A stretch of DNA of 8,984 nucleotides, from NCBI GenBank assembly GCA_900549995.1, contig URQQ01000111.1, positions 1-8,984 on the forward strand, read 5' to 3'. This stretch comes from an uncultured Lachnospiraceae bacterium. GTDB lineage: Bacteria > Bacillota > Clostridia > Lachnospirales > Lachnospiraceae. Below are positions 5,847 through 8,984 of the stretch, in pieces. Positions within the stretch are counted from its first letter, which is position 1, and each line of letters opens with the position of its first letter. The notes under the pieces were generated by a model. The model had not been told where the DNA came from. It worked only from the letters and a program-made list of their open reading frames with translations, and made no database searches. The position numbers and the translations under genes are program-made.

Positions 5847-7177
5847 GATGTACGGATATAGTTTGAAAGATAGAGAATGCAAAGAAGGCTGACGCAGATC
5901 TGACTTCCGAGCAGTCCCCACAGATATCCTATAATTCCATAGACAGGAATGAGAAGCATAACGCTTCCAATACGGAGCAATAACCCGATGCTGTTGACCA
6001 AAAAAGAAACTGTAGTTTTCCCAAGACCGTTTACCATACTGATTAAAGTCGAATTCATATATTGAAAAGGACAGATCCAGGCTAAAGTTACAATGAATTT
6101 CCCCGCACTTTCACTGTGAAAGAGAAACGTCCCCATCCATTGCCCAAGAGCCAGGAAGCCAACACAGCAGCAGACTCCAAGTAAAAAACAGCATCCGGTA
6201 ACTTTGCGGATCATGGCAGATAAACGGCTTGTATTGCTCGCTGTCTGTATTTCAGCAACGGTAGGAAGCATCATGGTAGAAATGGAATTTGTAATGGCTG
6301 AAGGAAATAAAATACATGGAAGAGCCATTCCAGTCAGCACACCATAAATGCTGAGTGCTTCTTCTGTATTCAGGCCGGACATCTGAAGTCTTGCGGGGAT
6401 GGAGATTGCTTCTATACTCTGCAGGAGATTCAGAAGAATCCGGTTGGCAGTCAGCGGCACAGACATTGGAATTAATTCCCGGAACCTCTGTCTGTATATT
6501 CGGAAGTTCAGGCTTCGTATCTGCCCTTTTTTTCTGTTTCTTGAAAAGGCTTTTACGCAGAAGAAAGAGGAAGTGATCTCTCCAAAGACAAGACCGAGTA
6601 CCGCAAATGTAATATCAATTGTAAAAGATTTTTTTAAAGCGACCAGATAGATGATATAGACAGCGGCAACACGGGCTGTCTGTTCAACCAGCTGGGCAAT
6701 TGCTGGAATTCCGGTCTGTTTCAGCCCGAAACAATATCCGCAGATACAGCTGTGAATTGCGGAAAATGGAAAAGAGTAGGACATTGCAACCAGCAGAGGT
6801 GCACAGCGGACATCCAGGAGAATGTGTTTGGCAGCCCAGGAAGCATTCGCCTGCAGAATACATGTGATAACAGCTGAAAAGAAAACGGATACGCCGAGTG
6901 CAACGTATAAAAGCTGTTTTGCTTCCTGTTCTTTTCCAAGAGACACCTTGCTTGCGACAGCTCTTGACAGTGCCGTCTCAATACCGGCAACTGTCAGAGA
7001 GTAGCACAGCGCATAGATAGGGAAAATGAGCTGGTACAGACCGACACCTTCCTCACCGAATGTCTGACTGAGAAAAACGCGATAGAAAAAGCCGATGAAA
7101 CGGCTGAGAAAACCAGTCAGTGTAAGTATGAAAGCCCCCCTGATGATAACCCCTTTTTTTGAAGTAAAATGAGACAT
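5825..7177 (-). CDS. SpoVB-like MOP-superfamily flippase (stage V sporulation protein B family)
   Basis: This 450-residue polytopic membrane protein has about 12-14 hydrophobic helices. It belongs to the MOP exporter superfamily, polysaccharide synthase/SpoVB branch. The N-terminus is diagnostic: KKGVIIRGAFILTLTGFLSR, then YRVFLSQTFGEEGVGLYQL and FPIYALCYSLTVAGIETALSR. SpoVB of B. subtilis is needed for spore cortex synthesis and is thought to move lipid-linked peptidoglycan precursors across the mother-cell membrane. It is about 518 residues, so this copy is shorter. Paralogues are common in clostridia, so the exact role is inferred. The sigma-E-like promoter upstream and nearby spoIIM favour a sporulation role. 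The ATG is preceded by GAGGA (complement of 7182-7186), only 4 nt away. Odd points are 16 cysteines, five of them clustered at 329-338 (CC and CCC), and homopolymer runs near the start. Confidence 0.83.
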   Translation of the reverse strand: MSHFTSKKGVIIRGAFILTLTGFLSRFIGFFYRVFLSQTFGEEGVGLYQLIFPIYALCYSLTVAGIETALSRAVASKVSLGKEQEAKQLLYVALGVSVFFSAVITCILQANASWAAKHILLDVRCAPLLVAMSYSFPFSAIHSCICGYCFGLKQTGIPAIAQLVEQTARVAAVYIIYLVALKKSFTIDITFAVLGLVFGEITSSFFCVKAFSRNRKKGQIRSLNFRIYRQRFRELIPMSVPLTANRILLNLLQSIEAISIPARLQMSGLNTEEALSIYGVLTGMALPCILFPSAITNSISTMMLPTVAEIQTASNTSRLSAMIRKVTGCCFLLGVCCCVGFLALGQWMGTFLFHSESAGKFIVTLAWICPFQYMNSTLISMVNGLGKTTVSFLVNSIGLLLRIGSVMLLIPVYGIIGYLWGLLGSQICVSLLCILYLSNYIRTSKKMEQA

Positions 7178-7214
7178 AGTATCCTCGGTATTTGTTTTCT
7201 ATATAGGATATTCG

Positions 7215-7242
7215 AATTTATGGCTTGACAGAACAAATATGC
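7215..7242 (-). promoter_or_regulatory. Candidate sigma-E promoter for the spoVB-like gene
   Basis: On the minus strand, GCATATT (complement of 7236-7242) and CATAAATT (complement of 7215-7222), 13 nt apart, match the sigma-E pattern at six of seven and about six of eight positions. The -35 is identical to the one before spoIIM. The predicted start is about 30 nt upstream of the ATG. It overlaps the oppositely directed iscR promoter. No convincing sigma-A promoter is seen for this gene. Confidence 0.5.
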
Positions 7243-7253
7243 GGTGGTATTCT
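7225..7253 (+). promoter_or_regulatory. Sigma-A-like extended -10 promoter for iscR-nifS
   Basis: A perfect -35 TTGACA (7225-7230) is followed after 17 nt by TATTCT (7248-7253), which matches four of six -10 positions. TG at 7245-7246 supplies the extended -10 motif. Transcription would start near 7260, inside or next to two palindromes, as expected for a promoter under direct repression. Confidence 0.75.
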
Positions 7254-7289
7254 ACAAATGTAGTAAATCCTAGTAAAGAACTAGGAATT
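7252..7289. promoter_or_regulatory. Probable IscR operator: two adjacent palindromes at the start site
   Basis: The main palindrome has arms AAATCCTAGT (7265-7274) and ACTAGGAATT (7280-7289) around a 5-nt spacer, with nine of ten positions complementary. A smaller one, CTACA (7252-7256) and TGTAG (7259-7263), overlaps the end of the -10. TAGTAAA is also repeated directly at 7261-7267 and 7271-7277. A roughly 25-bp interrupted palindrome at the start site of an Rrf2-family autoregulator is the expected place and size for its binding site. The protein-site pairing is inferred. Confidence 0.6.
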
Positions 7290-7308
7290 AACCGAAGAAG
7301 GTGATATT

Positions 7309-7767
7309 TTGAAATTATCAACAAAAGGCAGGTATGGCCTGAGGGCATTGATTGATGTTGCCCAGTATAGCGAGAAAGAACCTGTTTCAACTGCAAGTAT
7401 TTCTGCGAGGCAGGGGATTTCAGAACGGTATCTTGAACAGCTGATGGCAATGCTTAAGAAAGCCGGGCTGATTAAGAGCATCCGGGGAGCAGGCGGCGGA
7501 TATGTACTTGCGAAAGATTCACAGGAGATATCGGTAGGAGATGTCTTAAGAGCGCTGGAAGGGAATCTGGAACCAGTCGACTGCGCGGCGTTTCACTCGA
7601 CAGCAGACTGTGATGCGGCAGACAACTGTGTTACGAAGTACGTCTGGCAGAAAATTAATGAAAACATTAACCGTACGGTCAATGAGATGATGATCTATGA
7701 TCTGGTAGAAGAGAGCAAACTGATGCAGGAAAAAAATCCTGATGGAAATACAAAATGCATTATGTAG
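7309..7767 (+). CDS. iscR: Rrf2-family transcriptional regulator, IscR type
   Basis: This 152-residue protein is an Rrf2-family winged-helix regulator, and its position directly before nifS marks it as the Fe-S-sensing IscR of this cluster. The N-terminus KLSTKGRYGLRALIDVA, the recognition helix region ISERYLEQLMAMLKKAGL (with E43 at the position that tunes DNA recognition in E. coli IscR) and the wing SIRGAGGGYVLAK are typical. Three cysteines, C92, C101 and C107, are candidate cluster ligands. Their spacing (8 and 5 residues) differs from E. coli IscR (5 and 5), and the E. coli His107 ligand is replaced by K110 in CVTKYVW. The start is TTG, chosen for the family N-terminus and for AAGG at 7298-7301, 7 nt upstream; a weak start suits a low-abundance regulator. 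It probably represses its own operon. A CymR-like role is less likely because of the cysteines. Confidence 0.88.
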   Translation: MKLSTKGRYGLRALIDVAQYSEKEPVSTASISARQGISERYLEQLMAMLKKAGLIKSIRGAGGGYVLAKDSQEISVGDVLRALEGNLEPVDCAAFHSTADCDAADNCVTKYVWQKINENINRTVNEMMIYDLVEESKLMQEKNPDGNTKCIM

Positions 7768-7777
7768 GAGGAAAAAT

Positions 7778-8968
7778 ATGGATAAATTAATATATTTAGA
7801 TAACGCTGCAACGACAAAGACAGCTCCGGAAGTTGTGGAGGCGATGCTTCCTTATTTCACAGAAAATTATGGAAATCCATCCAGTGTATATACTTTTGCT
7901 GCGAAAAATAAAGAAGCTATTACAAAACAAAGAGAAATCATAGCCGGAGCACTAGGCGCGAAGGCAGATGAGATCTACTTTACAGCCGGCGGTTCTGAGT
8001 CTGACAACTGGGCATTAAAAGCGGCAGCAGAGGCATACAGCGCCAAAGGAAATCATATCATTACAACGAAAATTGAGCACCATGCAATTCTTCATACAGG
8101 TGATTATCTGGAATCAAAAGGGTTTGAAGTCACATATCTGAATGTAGATGAAAATGGCTTTGTAAGTCTTGATGAACTGAAAAAAGCAATCCGTCCGACA
8201 ACAATTTTAATTTCAGTAATGTTTGCCAACAATGAAATCGGGACAATTGAACCAATCAGAGAAATCGGTGAGATTGCACATGAGAATGGAATTCTTTTCC
8301 ATACAGATGCAGTGCAGGCTTTCGGACAGGTTCCCATTAATGTAGATGAATGCCACATTGATATGCTCAGTGCAAGCGGGCATAAATTAAACGGCCCGAA
8401 GGGAATCGGATTCCTCTACATCAGAAAGGGTGTAAAGATCCGTTCTTTTGTACATGGCGGAGCACAGGAGAGAAAACGCCGTGCCGGAACAGAGAACGTG
8501 CCTGGAATCATTGGACTTGGAACAGCGGCAGACCGTGCGGTCCGCACGATGAAGGAACGTACGGATCGGGAAATTATGTTAAGAGATCATCTGATTGAAC
8601 GGGTTCTTGATGAGATTCCGTACTGCAGACTGAATGGAGACCGTACAAAGCGTCTTCCGAACAATGCAAATTTCAGTTTCCGTTTTGTGGAAGGGGAATC
8701 ACTTCTGATTATGCTTGATATGAAAGGAATCTGTGGTTCCAGCGGATCGGCCTGTACATCAGGTTCTCTTGATCCATCGCATGTGCTTCTTGCGATCGGA
8801 CTGCCGCACGAAATTGCCCATGGATCTCTCAGGCTGACACTGAGCGAAGAAACAACAAAAGAGGACATCGATTACGTTGTTGATTGTCTGAAAGAAATCG
8901 TAGCAAACTTAAGAAATATGTCTCCATTATATGAAGACTTCGTGAAAAAACAAAAGGGAGGTAACTAA
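7778..8968 (+). CDS. nifS: Cysteine desulfurase, NifS type
   Basis: This 396-residue cytosolic PLP enzyme removes sulfur from L-cysteine, giving alanine and a protein persulfide that supplies Fe-S cluster assembly and probably tRNA thiolation. Visible motifs are IYLDNAATTKTAPEV at the N-terminus, FTAGGSESDNWAL near 68-80, the PLP-stacking histidine H101 in KIEHHAIL, FANNEIGTIEPI, FHTDAVQAFG with D177 and Q180, and the Schiff-base lysine K203 in SASGHKLNGPKG. The substrate-arginine region follows (GGAQERKRRAGTENV), and the catalytic cysteine is C326 in SSGSACTSGSLDPSHVL, which is closer to NifS than to E. coli IscS. The open frame extends upstream to an ATG at 7742, inside iscR. I chose the ATG at 7778 because AGGAGG (7766-7771) lies 6 nt upstream and the family N-terminus begins there. 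That ribosome binding site overlaps the iscR stop, indicating a tight operon. Confidence 0.96.
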   Translation: MDKLIYLDNAATTKTAPEVVEAMLPYFTENYGNPSSVYTFAAKNKEAITKQREIIAGALGAKADEIYFTAGGSESDNWALKAAAEAYSAKGNHIITTKIEHHAILHTGDYLESKGFEVTYLNVDENGFVSLDELKKAIRPTTILISVMFANNEIGTIEPIREIGEIAHENGILFHTDAVQAFGQVPINVDECHIDMLSASGHKLNGPKGIGFLYIRKGVKIRSFVHGGAQERKRRAGTENVPGIIGLGTAADRAVRTMKERTDREIMLRDHLIERVLDEIPYCRLNGDRTKRLPNNANFSFRFVEGESLLIMLDMKGICGSSGSACTSGSLDPSHVLLAIGLPHEIAHGSLRLTLSEETTKEDIDYVVDCLKEIVANLRNMSPLYEDFVKKQKGGN

Positions 8969-8969
8969 A

Positions 8970-8984
8970 ATGTATTCAGAAAAA
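8970..8984 (+). CDS. Start of a NifU/IscU-type Fe-S scaffold gene (3' end missing)
   Basis: Only five codons (MYSEK) are in the window. They start one base after the nifS stop and are preceded by GGGAGGT (8956-8962) at 7-nt spacing. MYSEK is the usual opening of clostridial NifU/IscU scaffold proteins, and this gene normally follows nifS in iscR-led clusters. The identity therefore rests mainly on position, with slight sequence support. Confidence 0.75.

Noticed and set aside
6355..6650. Plus-strand frames opposite the SpoVB-like gene
   Set aside because: They are reverse-strand shadows of a clear membrane protein gene, with no motif or start signal.
7742..7777. Upstream in-frame ATG that would extend NifS by 12 residues
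   Set aside because: The extension overlaps iscR, lacks a good ribosome binding site and does not fit the family; the ATG at 7778 has AGGAGG 6 nt upstream.

Overview
The window is an ordinary stretch of core chromosome from a spore-forming, low-to-moderate-GC Firmicute, most likely a Clostridia member of the Lachnospiraceae type. This is inferred from the protein sequences, the recA-recX-rny order, two sporulation genes (spoIIM and a spoVB-like flippase), and a clostridial iscR-nifS-nifU cluster. I see no mobile element, CRISPR array, tRNA, rRNA or foreign-looking island, and nothing I would call a previously undescribed system. The interesting signals are regulatory.

Layout. (1) 1-1494: the 3' part of recA (about the first 58-60 residues lie off the left edge), followed one base later by its modulator recX. 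(2) 1491-3175: rny (ribonuclease Y). Its sigma-A-like promoter begins inside the recX stop codon, its short leader contains two small hairpins, and a strong intrinsic terminator closes the gene. (3) 3118-3399: the longest gene-free stretch, 282 nt. It is very AT-rich and holds the rny terminator, several inverted and direct repeats, and the promoter of the next gene. (4) 3400-5788: a co-directional run of a class I PLP aminotransferase, an ADP-ribose pyrophosphatase (nudF) and spoIIM. A close match to a sigma-E (mother-cell) promoter precedes spoIIM. (5) 5808-5846: a shared bidirectional terminator between the convergent spoIIM and spoVB-like genes. (6) 5825-7177, minus strand: a SpoVB-like MOP-superfamily flippase. 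(7) 7199-7308: a compact divergent control region holding a sigma-A-like extended -10 promoter and a large palindrome for iscR, with a sigma-E-like promoter for the flippase on the other strand overlapping it. (8) 7309-8984: iscR, nifS, and the first five codons of a NifU/IscU-type scaffold gene.

How the genes work together. recA and recX form a recombination and SOS unit. Rny is the membrane-anchored endonuclease that starts mRNA decay. The aminotransferase and NudF are metabolic and nucleotide-housekeeping enzymes. SpoIIM (engulfment) and the SpoVB-like protein (probably cortex precursor export) act in the mother cell during sporulation, and both have candidate sigma-E promoters with the same GCATATT -35 element. 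IscR, NifS and the scaffold are the regulator, sulfur donor and assembly platform of Fe-S cluster biogenesis, and IscR probably represses its own operon through the palindrome at its start site.

All assignments come from reading motifs and context by eye. No database search was run.
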